This document shows positions 54,073 to 63,705 of a stretch of DNA of 64,000 nt, one piece after another. The stretch is from contig NZ_CP030830.1 in NCBI RefSeq assembly GCF_003597675.1, forward strand, positions 316,326 through 380,325, given 5' to 3'. The translations under genes and the position numbers were made by a program. The notes beneath the pieces are model-generated. The model made no database searches and had not been told where the DNA came from. It saw only the letters and a list, made by a program, of their open reading frames with translations. Every line of letters starts with the position of its first letter. Position 1 is the first letter of the stretch. This DNA is from Neorhizobium sp. NCHU2750. GTDB taxonomy: Bacteria > Pseudomonadota > Alphaproteobacteria > Rhizobiales > Rhizobiaceae.

Positions 54073-55374
54073 CTATTGAGTATAATTCCCAGGAAAGATG
54101 ATGTCCTGGTCGACAAGGACGTTGAAGCGGTAGCCTGGCCTGATCTTGATTGTCGGCTGGACATTGAGGTTCTTCGAGATCGTCTGTTCTGCGACACGGC
54201 CGAAAGTCTCGGCGAAGTTCCGGCGCGCGGCGTCGGAAGCCGTGTCCTGTGTGGCAAGGGTCGAACTCTGTGGCATCGACATATCAATACCCGCACCGAT
54301 CAAGGCGACCAGGGCTGCCGACCCGAAGGTCCTCAAATAGTGGTTGTCGACCTGGTCTTTAAATCCACCATATCCTTCGGAGTCGGTTCCCGCCATCCCA
54401 CCGATCTGCAGGGTCGATCCGTTCGGGAAGATGATGTCGGTCCAGACAACCAGCGCACGGCTCTGGCCGAACGAGACCTTGCTATCGTAGCGGCCGAACA
54501 GCTTCGTCCCCTGCGGGACAAGCAATAGGTGGCCGGTGGCACTATCGTAGACATTCTGACTGACCTGCGCCGTGATCCGCCCGGGGAGATCGGAGTTGAT
54601 GCCTGAAATCAGAGTTGCCGGGATGACCGAGCCTCGCTTGAGTTCATATTGCGACTGCTGCGGCACGACCTGATTGGGCAGATAGCCGAGGTCCTTGATG
54701 TCGGCGTTGAAGAAATCCTCCTTGGAGGCCTGGCCGTTCTGGTCGACCGACTGCCCTGCAATGCCTGCCCGCAAAGCAGCAGCGTAAAGGTCGGACGCCT
54801 CACCCCCGGGTTGGGCCGGCTGCATTCGATTTGATGCCCCACTTGTCGCCGTCGCCTTGCTCTCAACTTCCGAAATGTCGACCTTCAGCGGAGAATCTAG
54901 TGCTGCACTTTTAGCCTGCAGGCTCGCCATACGCTGCCTTTGCTGTTCGCGGGCGATCTGCTCGCGTTGCTCGCGCAGCATGCGTGCGTTCCATTCCTCA
55001 TCCGATTCCATCTGCGGGCGCTGTGCCTGACGAGGCTCAGGCCTCGCTACCGCAGGAGCGGGATGCGTCGGAACGGCTGCGGGCGGTATCGGGGCCGGCT
55101 GGAAGGCCGGAGGATCGTCCCGGTCGCCTATGATGCCGTCTTTCACGCCACGCTTCATCTGCTCAGCGAAGTTTGAGGCCGGCGCATTTCCACCTGCCTC
55201 CTCTGGCGCCTGCTGGCCAAACCGAAACCCGCGGGAGGACAGCCCGTAAACCAGAACGGCGAGGAACAGGACGGCGATGCCGATCCCGACAAACAGAGGC
55301 ACGCGATTGAGGCGCTTCATACCCTTGTCGTCGGCGGAAGGATTGGGATTGCCGAGTTGCAGCGATTGGACCAT
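54073..55374 (-). CDS. trbI: TrbI mating-pair protein (VirB10-like)
   Basis: 433 residues with one N-terminal membrane span (about 22-44), a Pro/Gln/Arg-rich middle (about 60-170) with a coiled coil, and a VirB10-like C-terminal barrel region ending in VDQDIIFPGNYTQ. It spans the inner membrane to the outer-membrane complex of the Trb type IV secretion channel. It is the last gene of the trb operon. The length is usual. Confidence 0.93.
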   Translation of the reverse strand: MVQSLQLGNPNPSADDKGMKRLNRVPLFVGIGIAVLFLAVLVYGLSSRGFRFGQQAPEEAGGNAPASNFAEQMKRGVKDGIIGDRDDPPAFQPAPIPPAAVPTHPAPAVARPEPRQAQRPQMESDEEWNARMLREQREQIAREQQRQRMASLQAKSAALDSPLKVDISEVESKATATSGASNRMQPAQPGGEASDLYAAALRAGIAGQSVDQNGQASKEDFFNADIKDLGYLPNQVVPQQSQYELKRGSVIPATLISGINSDLPGRITAQVSQNVYDSATGHLLLVPQGTKLFGRYDSKVSFGQSRALVVWTDIIFPNGSTLQIGGMAGTDSEGYGGFKDQVDNHYLRTFGSAALVALIGAGIDMSMPQSSTLATQDTASDAARRNFAETFGRVAEQTISKNLNVQPTIKIRPGYRFNVLVDQDIIFPGNYTQ

Positions 55375-55389
55375 GAACCTCTTCCGCCT

Positions 55390-55836
55390 TCAATTGCGCT
55401 TCAGGAGAGAAAGTGGGCTTGCGGGGACCGCGACGCCGTTGGTGATGGAATAGGCTCGGCCGAGTTCGAGATCATCTGTCGAGAGGCGTGCAAGGACCTG
55501 CCCATCCAGACTGGCGATCGAATATGCAAGCTCGATAGGCTTTGCCGCATCCTTTCCGGATGTCGCTTTGTCCTCGGTGACGACGGAATAGCCCCAGCCC
55601 TTCAATGCTGCCTCGAGTGCGACCGCAAAGTCCGATGTGTCCTTGTGCAGTCTGATCGGTGTCGAGGTCGATCCGGCCTGCTCGGCGAAGCGTCCAGCCA
55701 TATCGCCGGCGATCGCACTGGCGGCAGGACCGGTAATCTCGGGAGGTGCCGCGCTGGTCGTCAGGCCGTCAGTCGCCGTCTGGCACCCTGAAAGCCCGAT
55801 CAGGCATACGACCGGGAAGAGGATTTGCGGGCGCAT
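55390..55836 (-). CDS. trbH: TrbH lipoprotein
   Basis: 148 residues from MRPQILFPVVCLIGLSGC, with a lipobox LSGC at about residue 18, so it is probably anchored to a membrane by lipid. The rest has no known catalytic motif. This is TrbH of Ti-type operons; its exact role in the mating channel is not known. It lies between trbG and trbI. Confidence 0.9.
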   Translation of the reverse strand: MRPQILFPVVCLIGLSGCQTATDGLTTSAAPPEITGPAASAIAGDMAGRFAEQAGSTSTPIRLHKDTSDFAVALEAALKGWGYSVVTEDKATSGKDAAKPIELAYSIASLDGQVLARLSTDDLELGRAYSITNGVAVPASPLSLLKRN

Positions 55837-55838
55837 GG

Positions 55839-56668
55839 TTACCCTCCCCTTCTGATCGTAATCTTTTGCTGGTGCCAGCCAACACCGGACACAAGCACTA
55901 CCTTGTCGATATTGTAGTCGACGATCATCATGTTGTTCTTCATGCGGTAGTTGACGATCCGGTTCTGCCCGCCGGAAACGACAAAGAGGACAGGGGCATC
56001 CTGGCCGGAGATCGCGCGCGGAAACTGGATGTAGGTCTTTTGGCCATCCGAATAGACGCGGCTCGGACGCCACGGCGCACTTCCGCTCAGCGAATAGGAG
56101 AACGCAAGCTGTTCGGGTGGAACGCCACCGCCGGGGCCGGTCATCGCCTGGATGCGGGCATTGATGTCGGAAAGCTTCGTTGCAGCGTCCTCGGGGTATT
56201 CAAAGCCGACACGCGCCATATACTGGGTCGGATGGGACTTGAGCTGGATGTGGTATGTGCGGCGGGATGTCGTGACCACCATCGAGGTCACAAGACCCGG
56301 TTCCGACGGCTTGACAATCAGATGGATCGCCTGCCCGCCAGCGGCCCCTGAGGTGGCCGGTTCGACTTTCCAGCGGACCGTATCACCGACGAGAACGTCA
56401 CGGACGATCTCGCCGCCCTGCAATTCGATATCCAGACCTGCAGGGGTGAGCAGACCACCGGCGGCTGCGTCTCGCCGAAGAGGAAGACCACCTTTCCGTC
56501 CGGCCCGCGTGTGACGAGCCCCGTTTGTCCTCGCCATTGCCCTGACAGCGTCGTTGCCTTGACCTCATTCCGGTTCAGGCTCTGGGATGCTGCCGGCGTT
56601 GATGCAATCGTCGCAGCGGTCGCCAGCAAGATGCCAGCCAGCGCCTTTCTGTTCATTGTCCCCGTCAT
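55839..56668 (-). pseudogene. trbG: trbG (VirB9-like), single-base frameshift as read
   Basis: A signal-peptide-bearing start [21 protein letters not shown] at 56668 (or MNRK at 56656) reads through [21 protein letters not shown]. After 56434 the frame becomes nonsense (WISNC...), while the +1-related frame continues with [24 protein letters not shown] to RRGG at 55839. Inserting one base (GTCTGGATATC to GTCTGCGATATC) gives a 276-residue TrbG with the conserved C-D junction. TrbG is essential for the outer-membrane part of the channel, so the plasmid would be transfer-defective if the shift is real. A sequencing error is also possible. Confidence 0.85.
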
Positions 56669-56678
56669 TGCCCTGCCC

Positions 56679-57341
56679 TTACAGCTGTGCGGTCCAATCG
56701 AAATCGGTGACGTAGACACCGATCGGATTGAGCCGGATTGTTGCTTCATCTTGTGGTGAGGTGATCGCAATGGTCGCGATCCCGCGGAAGCGGCGGGTTG
56801 CCGTTTCTTTGCCTTTCCGGTCGCGCTCATATTCGGTCCAGTCGATCTGATAGGTCTGGTTGGACAGCGCGACGATATTGTTGACCTCGATCGCCACGGT
56901 CGCGTTGACGGCCTTCTCGAATGGCGAGTTGGCGCGGAACCAGGCGTTGATCTTCTGGGTCGAAGGATCGGAGGTGCGAAGGAGCGCATAGGTCCGATCG
57001 ATATATTGCTTCTGAACCACGGCATCCGGCGTGATCGACCGGAAGTTGGATGTGAAATTGCCGAGCGTGGCGCGGACGACGCGCGTATCGGCGTACTCGA
57101 TTTGCTGCGGGAAGCCGCCGGAGACCGTGTTGCCGAGCTTGTCGACCTCGACGATGTAGGGGACGAGCTTGACCTGGGTGCTTAGATAGAGCGCATAGCC
57201 AAAGCCGATCACGGCCATTCCAAGGCTCAATATGCCGACGGCCCGCCAGGCTGAGGCCGCCTTTACATAGGAGCCGTATCGTTCGGACCATTCCTGCCGG
57301 GCGGCAAGATACGGGTTATCCGATGCGCGTGGCGCTGCCAT
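56679..57341 (-). CDS. trbF: TrbF mating-pair protein (VirB8-like)
   Basis: 220 residues with a short cytoplasmic start, one membrane span (about 30-55) and a periplasmic VirB8-like domain. [16 protein letters not shown] and [14 protein letters not shown] are typical of TrbF. It is the inner-membrane scaffold of the channel. It begins just before trbG in the operon. Confidence 0.93.
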   Translation of the reverse strand: MAAPRASDNPYLAARQEWSERYGSYVKAASAWRAVGILSLGMAVIGFGYALYLSTQVKLVPYIVEVDKLGNTVSGGFPQQIEYADTRVVRATLGNFTSNFRSITPDAVVQKQYIDRTYALLRTSDPSTQKINAWFRANSPFEKAVNATVAIEVNNIVALSNQTYQIDWTEYERDRKGKETATRRFRGIATIAITSPQDEATIRLNPIGVYVTDFDWTAQL

Positions 57342-57365
57342 GGTGACCTTCCTGTCTATGAGTGA

Positions 57366-58544
57366 CTATTTGTCGGAGCGCTCGGGCGGCGTTGGCGACG
57401 AGGAAGACTTGCCACGCGCCTGATCGAGCTTGGCGTTCGCCAGCCCGAGGATCGACCCTGCATAGGCACCGGGAGAGCCGATCGCCTTTTCCTTGGCGGC
57501 CGATCCTGCCGCTGCGGCACCCGATCCAAAGCTCGCCTCCATGCCGCGAAGGGCGGCTCCCGCAACTGAGGAGCCCCCTGCCCTTGCCGATTGGGCGGCT
57601 GCAAAGCCAGCGCCAACGGCGCCAGCTGCAAGGAAGGCCCCGCCAGCTGCAAACGACGCGGCCTGGCCCCCGTGGCGGATGACTTCCATTCCGCCCGAGA
57701 CCGAGGCGCCTTGAACCACGCCCTGGATGATGCTCGGCACATACATGGCGATGATGAAGACGACGACGGCGATGCCCGCTATTGAAAGCGTCGTGATGAA
57801 CTGATCTGTCTCAGCCGTTGGTGCACTGGAAAGCCCAAGCATGACGGTCGAACCGATCTTGGCGATCATCACCAAGGTCATCAGCTTCATGCCGATACCG
57901 AAGGCATAAATCAGGTAGCGGATAGCAAAATCCTTGGTGAACGACGAGCCGCCCAGGCCCAGCATGATCATGCCTGCAAGCAGGCCGACATACATCTCGA
58001 CCATGACGGAGACGAAGATGGCAGCCACCAGCGAAAAGCAGATCACGACGACGCACATCGACATGACGGCTGCGATCGCCAGCGCATTGTCCTCAAAGAC
58101 ACCGAACTTAGCCTGTTGCGACATTTGCGATGCAACGCGAACCCCGGCATCAAACACCTCGGCTGGCGATGCTGAACCTCCTCCGGCGCCGATCTGATAA
58201 AGACTGTCGATGACAGCCTTCGCGAAAGCTGGGCCTTGAGTCAGCACGAAGGCGAAGAAGCCGATATACATGATGCGCCGAACCAGCTCGGCGAACCATG
58301 TTTCTAGAGAGGCAGCCTGGATCGCCAGCCAGACGGCAGCAATGCCGACCTCGATCGCAGCCAGGATCCAGAACAGCGATTTCGCGGCATCCATGACGGT
58401 GGTTTCCCAGCCTTTGGCGGCTGTTGAAACCTGGTTCTCCAGTTCTGTCAGAACTTGCCCCTGCTGCGCGAAGGCTGGCTCCGCCAAAAGCAAGCAGGCG
58501 ACACCGGCGGCCAGCGAAAAGCGGATCAGTCGATGCCTCACCAT
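57366..58544 (-). CDS. trbL: TrbL polytopic membrane protein (VirB6-like)
   Basis: 392 residues with an N-terminal hydrophobic signal and about six further spans, then a Gly/Ala-rich segment and a polar C-terminus rich in Ser and Pro. This is the TrbL/VirB6 type of channel core. It overlaps the end of trbK by 7 bases. Confidence 0.9.
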   Translation of the reverse strand: MVRHRLIRFSLAAGVACLLLAEPAFAQQGQVLTELENQVSTAAKGWETTVMDAAKSLFWILAAIEVGIAAVWLAIQAASLETWFAELVRRIMYIGFFAFVLTQGPAFAKAVIDSLYQIGAGGGSASPAEVFDAGVRVASQMSQQAKFGVFEDNALAIAAVMSMCVVVICFSLVAAIFVSVMVEMYVGLLAGMIMLGLGGSSFTKDFAIRYLIYAFGIGMKLMTLVMIAKIGSTVMLGLSSAPTAETDQFITTLSIAGIAVVVFIIAMYVPSIIQGVVQGASVSGGMEVIRHGGQAASFAAGGAFLAAGAVGAGFAAAQSARAGGSSVAGAALRGMEASFGSGAAAAGSAAKEKAIGSPGAYAGSILGLANAKLDQARGKSSSSPTPPERSDK

Positions 58545-58744
58545 TTTGGTCGCATCTCCTGCCCTTTCGGGATCGGGGCGGGCTCCTTCGCGGTCCCGAA
58601 GAATTTCTCACGGGTGGCGCGTTGCTCCTCGCTCATCTGAGGAGCAGAAGGCGCCTGGTTCCGCGCTATGACGACGGTGGTGACCGCAGCCAGGACCGCG
58701 ATGGCGGCCAGAAGTGAAATGATCGTTGTTGTACGGGTCACCAC
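58538..58744 (-). CDS. trbK: TrbK entry-exclusion-type protein
   Basis: 68 residues with one hydrophobic segment (ISLLAAIAVLAAVTTVVIA). The position between trbJ and trbL is that of TrbK, which in RP4 and Ti plasmids is an entry-exclusion lipoprotein; no cysteine lipobox is obvious here. Its last 30 residues (EKFFGTAKE...PKW) resemble the end of TrbJ. It overlaps trbJ by 7 bases. Confidence 0.85.
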   Translation of the reverse strand: MVTRTTTIISLLAAIAVLAAVTTVVIARNQAPSAPQMSEEQRATREKFFGTAKEPAPIPKGQEMRPKW

Positions 58745-59547
58745 TTCGGCTCCATCTTCTGACCATCGGGGATGGTTTGAACATCGGCATTGAAGAATTT
58801 CTCGCGACGGGCCTGGGCAAGATCCTTGTCCGACTGCTCACTCTGCAGCCATGTCCCCATCAGTGTCGCCTGTTGCGAGACGATACCGCGCAGCTTCTGC
58901 ATCTGGGCCACCTGCTGCGCGGCGATCTCATGCCCGACCTGCAGCGCCTTCATCTGCCCGTCGGCCGACTGCGACATCGAGCGCAACTGGCTCATCGTAT
59001 CCTCTTCGCTGTCGAACTGCTCCGCCGTCAGGCTTGCAGCCTTCAGCGTGCTGGCGATCGTGTCGCGGTTCGTGTTCGACCAGGTCTGATAGGTCGAGGA
59101 GAAGGTCTCAGCGTTCGGGAGATTGGTTTTCAGATCCGCATAGCTCTTAAAGCGCTGCTTCAGCAGGTCATCGGCATTGCTCATCGAGAACGAGATACTC
59201 TGACTCTGATTGACGATGCTGCGAAGCTGAGTGAGATCGCCCTCGACCTCGCCCCAGACATGGCTCGGCAACTGCGCGGTGTTCTGCAGCATGTTCTGAT
59301 AGATGTTGAGCTGGTTCTGGATCTGCTGGGCAAGCTGCGTGATCTGGGTGATCTGATTTTGGATTTGCGTGCCGGACTGACCAACCAATGAGATGAGCTC
59401 GCCATTGTTGAGGAGCTGCGTCATTTCGGTAGCACCGGTGACAGCGCCGCCGGCAAAGGCTTGATGCGGCAAGGCCGCCAAGCCGAGAGCCGAGACAAAC
59501 GATAAGACGATTGAACGCTTCGTTCGATCTGAGACGAGATTATGCAT
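58738..59547 (-). CDS. trbJ: TrbJ mating-pair protein (VirB5-like)
   Basis: 269 residues from MHNLVSDRTKRS with a signal peptide ending near QAFAGGA. The rest is strongly helical and Gln-rich (ITQLAQQIQNQLNIYQNML), as expected for a pilus-associated VirB5-type protein. Its C-terminus REKFFNADVQTIPDGQKMEP(K)W resembles the C-terminus of TrbK. It overlaps trbE by 8 bases. Confidence 0.92.
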   Translation of the reverse strand: MHNLVSDRTKRSIVLSFVSALGLAALPHQAFAGGAVTGATEMTQLLNNGELISLVGQSGTQIQNQITQITQLAQQIQNQLNIYQNMLQNTAQLPSHVWGEVEGDLTQLRSIVNQSQSISFSMSNADDLLKQRFKSYADLKTNLPNAETFSSTYQTWSNTNRDTIASTLKAASLTAEQFDSEEDTMSQLRSMSQSADGQMKALQVGHEIAAQQVAQMQKLRGIVSQQATLMGTWLQSEQSDKDLAQARREKFFNADVQTIPDGQKMEPKW

Positions 59548-61975
59548 CACGATTGATCCCCCTTTCGATGAGCCATTCCTGCGGCCAGTCTTTGCCTTGA
59601 GTGGTGCGTAGCGCCCTGATGCGGGCCAGATCCGTCTTGCCGGACGCGCCGACGAAGGACAGCGTGACCGGGCCGAGCGCCATGTCGAACAACCGCCGCC
59701 CATCCGGTGAGGTGACGTAATATTCGCGCTTGGGAATGGCGTTTGCGACGATCTCGATCTGCCGCTCGTTGAAACCGATCCGCTCGTAGAACTCCCGAGT
59801 GCCGCTCTCGCGGGCGGCCCCGTTTGGCAGGCAGACCTTCGTCGGGCAGCTTTCCTTCAGGACGTCGATGATCCCGGAGCGCTCAGCGTCCGAAATCGAC
59901 TGGGTCGCGAGGATCACGGCACAGTTGGCTTTGCGCAGCACCTTCAGCCATTCCCTGATTTTGTCCCTGAAGACCGGATGGCCGAGCATCAACCAGGCCT
60001 CATCGAGAATGATGAGACTCGGCCGACCGTCGAGACGCTTTTCGATGCGTCTAAACAGGTAGGTGAGGACAGGCACGAGATTGCGCTCGCCCATGTTCAT
60101 GAGCTCCTCGATCTCGAAGCACTGGAAACGGCCGAGTGTCAGGCCATCGGCCTCCGCATCGAGGAGCTGTCCCATCGGCCCGTCGATAGTATAGTGATGA
60201 AGCGCATCCTTGATCTCGCGCATCTGGACGCCACTGACGAAGTCGGACAGAGAGCGGCCGGGTGCTAACGCCATCAGTCCGACCTGTCTGGAGATCGCAT
60301 TGCGATGATCTGGCGTGATCGTCACCCCCTGCAGAGAAACTAGGGTCTCGATCCACTCGGATGCCCAAGCGCGGTCGCCGTCAGTCGAGAGTTCAGACAA
60401 TGGGCAGAAGGCCAGATTGGCCCCCTCCCCCGCTTCGCCGCCGATCTCGTAATGATCACCGCCAGCCGCAAGCGTCAGCGGCAGCATCGAATTGCCCTTA
60501 TCGAAGGCAAAAATCTGCGCATTCTCATATCGGCAGAATTGTGCTGCGATCAGCGCCAGCAAGGTCGATTTGCCCGAACCCGTCGGCCCGAAGATCAGGG
60601 TGTGGCCGACATCGTCGACATGCAAGTTCAATCGGAACGGGGTCGACCCGGAGGCCACCTGCATGAGCGGCGGCGCGTCCGGTGGATAGAACGGGCAAGT
60701 GGCGGTCGGGCTGCCGGACCAGACGGAATTGAGTGGGACAAGGTCGGCGAGATTGCGGGTGTTGATCAGCGGTTCTCGAATGTTGCAATACCAGTTGCCC
60801 GGCAGGCTGCCGAGATAGGCATCGGTGGCATTCAGCGTTTCGATCCGGGCACCGAAGCCCTCGGCCTGGATCAGCCGACGGACGGCTTCTGCCTTTTCCT
60901 GAAGGACCGCACGGTTCTCATCGAAAAGTACGATGACAGGCGTGTAATAGCCGTAAGCGACGAGTTGAGACGACGCTTCGGCGATGGCATCTTCCGTCTC
61001 AGCCACCATGGACATGGCGTCCTGATCCACTGACCGAGATTGCGTCTGGAAAAGCTGGTCGAAGAACGGCCGCACCTTCTGCTGCCACTTCTTGCGCGTG
61101 CGTTCGAGCCGCTGTTTGGCTTCCTCGGCATCGAGAAATATGAACCGCGTGGACCAGCGATAGGTGAGTGGCATCAGATTGAGGCTATTGAGGATGCCCG
61201 GCCAGCTTTCGGCCGGCAGTCCGTCGATCGCGATCACGCCGAGAAACCGGCTTTCGACACGCGGCGTCAGTCCATGCTCCAGTTCGGCTGTCGCCAGCCA
61301 ATCAAGGTACATGGGAATTTCCGGAAGTCGGACCGGATGGTTCTCGCCGGTGATTGCAAAGCGGATGAACTGAAAGAGCTCGTCGTATCGAGCGATCCGC
61401 TCCCCTCCCCGCTCGCGGACGTTACGCGTTTGCATGCGTTGGACCGAAACGATGTTGCCAAGATACTGCTCTATCTCGCGGATCGACCGCCGGAAGGAAT
61501 CCAGGACCGTTTCCGCGTAGCTGGCGGTCCGGCTCTCGGTATCGGCGTAGATATAGCGAGTGAGGCCGCCGCGCCGCCGCTCAGGCGGCCGATAGGTGAG
61601 TATCAAGGCCTGTCGGCTCTCGAAATGGCCCTGCTCGCGGCCAAAATGCCGACGGCGTTCGTCATCGATCAATGCGGTGACCGTGTCTGGAAAGTGGCTC
61701 CGTTCGGCGGACGGATATTCGGTGGTCGGGACTCGCACGGCCTCAACCTGGATCATCCACCCAGTCCCGAGGCGTGAGAGAATGGCGTTGATCTGCCGGG
61801 AAAGCTCGTTGCGCTCGGAATCCGTCGCGCTCTCCGAATCCGGGCCCGCGAAATACCAGCCAGCCATCAGGCTTCCGTCTTTCAGAAGAAGGATGCCGTT
61901 GTCGACCAAGCCGGCATAAGGGACTAGGTCGGCGAAGGATGGGCCGGTTGATCGAAATGCGCGCAATGCCACCAT
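59540..61975 (-). CDS. trbE: TrbE ATPase (VirB4-like)
   Basis: 811 residues from MVALRAFRSTGPS. Walker A, GPTGSGKSTL, lies near residue 462 and Walker B, LIILDEAWLM, near residue 659. The N-terminal half carries TrbE-typical sequence for substrate or channel contact. It powers pilus assembly and substrate passage. An upstream in-frame ATG at 62050 lies inside trbD and is not preferred. Confidence 0.95.
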   Translation of the reverse strand: MVALRAFRSTGPSFADLVPYAGLVDNGILLLKDGSLMAGWYFAGPDSESATDSERNELSRQINAILSRLGTGWMIQVEAVRVPTTEYPSAERSHFPDTVTALIDDERRRHFGREQGHFESRQALILTYRPPERRRGGLTRYIYADTESRTASYAETVLDSFRRSIREIEQYLGNIVSVQRMQTRNVRERGGERIARYDELFQFIRFAITGENHPVRLPEIPMYLDWLATAELEHGLTPRVESRFLGVIAIDGLPAESWPGILNSLNLMPLTYRWSTRFIFLDAEEAKQRLERTRKKWQQKVRPFFDQLFQTQSRSVDQDAMSMVAETEDAIAEASSQLVAYGYYTPVIVLFDENRAVLQEKAEAVRRLIQAEGFGARIETLNATDAYLGSLPGNWYCNIREPLINTRNLADLVPLNSVWSGSPTATCPFYPPDAPPLMQVASGSTPFRLNLHVDDVGHTLIFGPTGSGKSTLLALIAAQFCRYENAQIFAFDKGNSMLPLTLAAGGDHYEIGGEAGEGANLAFCPLSELSTDGDRAWASEWIETLVSLQGVTITPDHRNAISRQVGLMALAPGRSLSDFVSGVQMREIKDALHHYTIDGPMGQLLDAEADGLTLGRFQCFEIEELMNMGERNLVPVLTYLFRRIEKRLDGRPSLIILDEAWLMLGHPVFRDKIREWLKVLRKANCAVILATQSISDAERSGIIDVLKESCPTKVCLPNGAARESGTREFYERIGFNERQIEIVANAIPKREYYVTSPDGRRLFDMALGPVTLSFVGASGKTDLARIRALRTTQGKDWPQEWLIERGINRDA

Positions 61976-61985
61976 CTTGGAAACC

Positions 61986-62285
61986 TCAGAAGCTCCGCCA
62001 GGGGGATGACGTGGGCAGGTAGTCGGCGCGATAGCGCATGTGCCGCACATAGACCTGCCGCATCAACGGATCGGATTTTGCCATCATTCGGAGCGCGCCA
62101 ACGACGACGATCCAGATCGCGACGCCAAAGACAGCGGAATAGACAGTCAGAACGACGAAGATCAGAATGACCGAGGCGAGCCCGGCCAGAAGAACCAGTT
62201 CCCGGTCCGCCCCCATCAGCAGGTTGGGACGCGACAGGGCGCGATGGATCCGGTTTCGATGGAGTGCGGAGCCGGCCTCAGCCAT
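61986..62285 (-). CDS. trbD: TrbD mating-pair protein (VirB3-like)
   Basis: 99 residues with a hydrophobic hairpin ([20 protein letters not shown] and a second span) and a positively charged end. This is the VirB3-like TrbD. It overlaps trbC by 8 bases, and trbE starts 10 bases later. Confidence 0.92.
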   Translation of the reverse strand: MAEAGSALHRNRIHRALSRPNLLMGADRELVLLAGLASVILIFVVLTVYSAVFGVAIWIVVVGALRMMAKSDPLMRQVYVRHMRYRADYLPTSSPWRSF

Positions 62286-62667
62286 TGGTCCCCTCCCCTC
62301 TGGTCGTCATGGAGGGTTGTGAGCTTTGCTGATCGGCAATGGTCGCGATGCCGATCGACGCACCGGTAGCGCCAAAGAGGCCGACGATCGTCGTTGCGCC
62401 GAGAAGGATGCCGGCAACCAGTACCACATACATCAGGCGACGCGCGAAATCGTTGAGTTCGCCTCCGAAGATCAACATGCCCCCGGCAATCGCGACGGCG
62501 GCCAGCGCGATGTAGCCGGCCACCGGTCCGGTAATCGATTCCTGGATCTGCTGAAGCGGCGCTTCCCAGGGCAGGCTTCCCCCGGAACTGGCAAGCGCCG
62601 GGGCGGCATACGATGTGCCGAGAATGGCGGCGGGGAGTCCCAAACGGAGCAGACGATTATGCGGCAT
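62278..62667 (-). CDS. trbC: TrbC pilin (VirB2-like)
   Basis: 129 residues from [17 protein letters not shown]; this start follows GAGGACAGCC and is preferred to an ATG 12 bases upstream. A signal peptide ends near APALASSG. Two hydrophobic segments ([15 protein letters not shown] and [21 protein letters not shown]) give the pilin fold. TrbC of Ti-type plasmids is cut and probably cyclised by the signal-peptidase-like TraF. Its start lies inside the end of trbB. Confidence 0.93.
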   Translation of the reverse strand: MPHNRLLRLGLPAAILGTSYAAPALASSGGSLPWEAPLQQIQESITGPVAGYIALAAVAIAGGMLIFGGELNDFARRLMYVVLVAGILLGATTIVGLFGATGASIGIATIADQQSSQPSMTTRGEGTNG

Positions 62668-63631
62668 GGCTGTCCTCATCGATGTGCGGATAGTGTCCAG
62701 TCTGGTAGCGGGATCCATTGAAGCCCTCGACATGCAGGACTTCTCGCACCCGCCTCCCCGCGCCGGCGCGTTCGATCGAAATCACCAGATCGACGGCCTC
62801 CCCGATCACGGCCTGCATTGGCTGCTGGCTCGCCTCGGCGGTTAGCTGTTCGAGCCGGCGAAGCGCCGACATCGCGGTGTTGGAATGGATCGTCGTCACG
62901 CCACCCGGATGACCGGTGTTCCAGGCCTTGAGCAGGGTAAGTGCTGCGCCATCGCGCACCTCACCGACAATGATGCGGTCGGGCCGCAGGCGCATCGTGC
63001 TCTTGAGCAGCCGGGCCATATCCACGGCGTCGCTCGTATGGAGACTGACGGCGTTTTCGGCCGCGCACTGGATTTCGGTCGTATCCTCTAGGATCACCAT
63101 GCGGTCATCCGGCGCCGTCTTGGCGACTTCGGCGATGACAGCGTTGGCGAGTGTCGTCTTGCCGGATCCCGTCCCGCCGGCAATGACGATATTGAGCCTG
63201 TTGGTGATGGCGCTGCGAATGATCGAGGCCTGCGCCTCCGTCATGATCCCCGTGCTGACGTAATCGTCGAGCGGGATCAGCTGCGAGGCGCGTCGGCGGA
63301 TCGTAAAGGTGGGCGCATTGACGACGGGGGGAAGCAGTCCCTCGAAGCGATGCCCGCCGATCGGCAGTTCGCCGGAAATGATCGGACGATCTCCGTCGGC
63401 CTCGGATTGCAGGGAATGCGCTACCGAACCGATCACGGTCTCAGCCGCCGCCGGTTGCATTTCCCCTGCCGGAGCGACGCCATGCCCGAGGCGCTCAATG
63501 TAGAGCTTGCCGTCAGGATTGAGCATGATTTCGACGACGGTCGGGTCGTCAAGGGCGCTACATAAGCGCTCACCAAGCGCGTCCTGCAATTTGCGGACAA
63601 GGCGGGAGTGCGACTGAAGCATGGATGACAT
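62657..63631 (-). CDS. trbB: TrbB ATPase (VirB11-like)
   Basis: 324 residues. Walker A is [10 protein letters not shown] at 151-160 and an Asp-box ([11 protein letters not shown]) is near 180. It is the hexameric VirB11-type motor and the first gene of the trb operon. It is followed by trbC with an 11-base overlap. In Ti plasmids traI comes first; here no traI lies between the tra box and trbB. Confidence 0.95.
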   Translation of the reverse strand: MSSMLQSHSRLVRKLQDALGERLCSALDDPTVVEIMLNPDGKLYIERLGHGVAPAGEMQPAAAETVIGSVAHSLQSEADGDRPIISGELPIGGHRFEGLLPPVVNAPTFTIRRRASQLIPLDDYVSTGIMTEAQASIIRSAITNRLNIVIAGGTGSGKTTLANAVIAEVAKTAPDDRMVILEDTTEIQCAAENAVSLHTSDAVDMARLLKSTMRLRPDRIIVGEVRDGAALTLLKAWNTGHPGGVTTIHSNTAMSALRRLEQLTAEASQQPMQAVIGEAVDLVISIERAGAGRRVREVLHVEGFNGSRYQTGHYPHIDEDSHAA

Positions 63632-63683
63632 CGTCCCCTCGTTTGAGCACGTGGGAAGAGAGACTGCGTGTGGGTGGAGATGT

Positions 63684-63705
63684 CGAGGTGCAAATTTGCA
63701 CCTCG
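63684..63705. promoter_or_regulatory. tra box in front of trbB
   Basis: A perfect dyad centred at 63694/63695, with core AGGTGCAAATTTGCACCT at 63686-63703 extended by CG on each side to 22 bases. It differs from the traA-side box at one central position. It lies about 55 bases before the trbB start, the usual distance for TraR activation. Confidence 0.85.
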
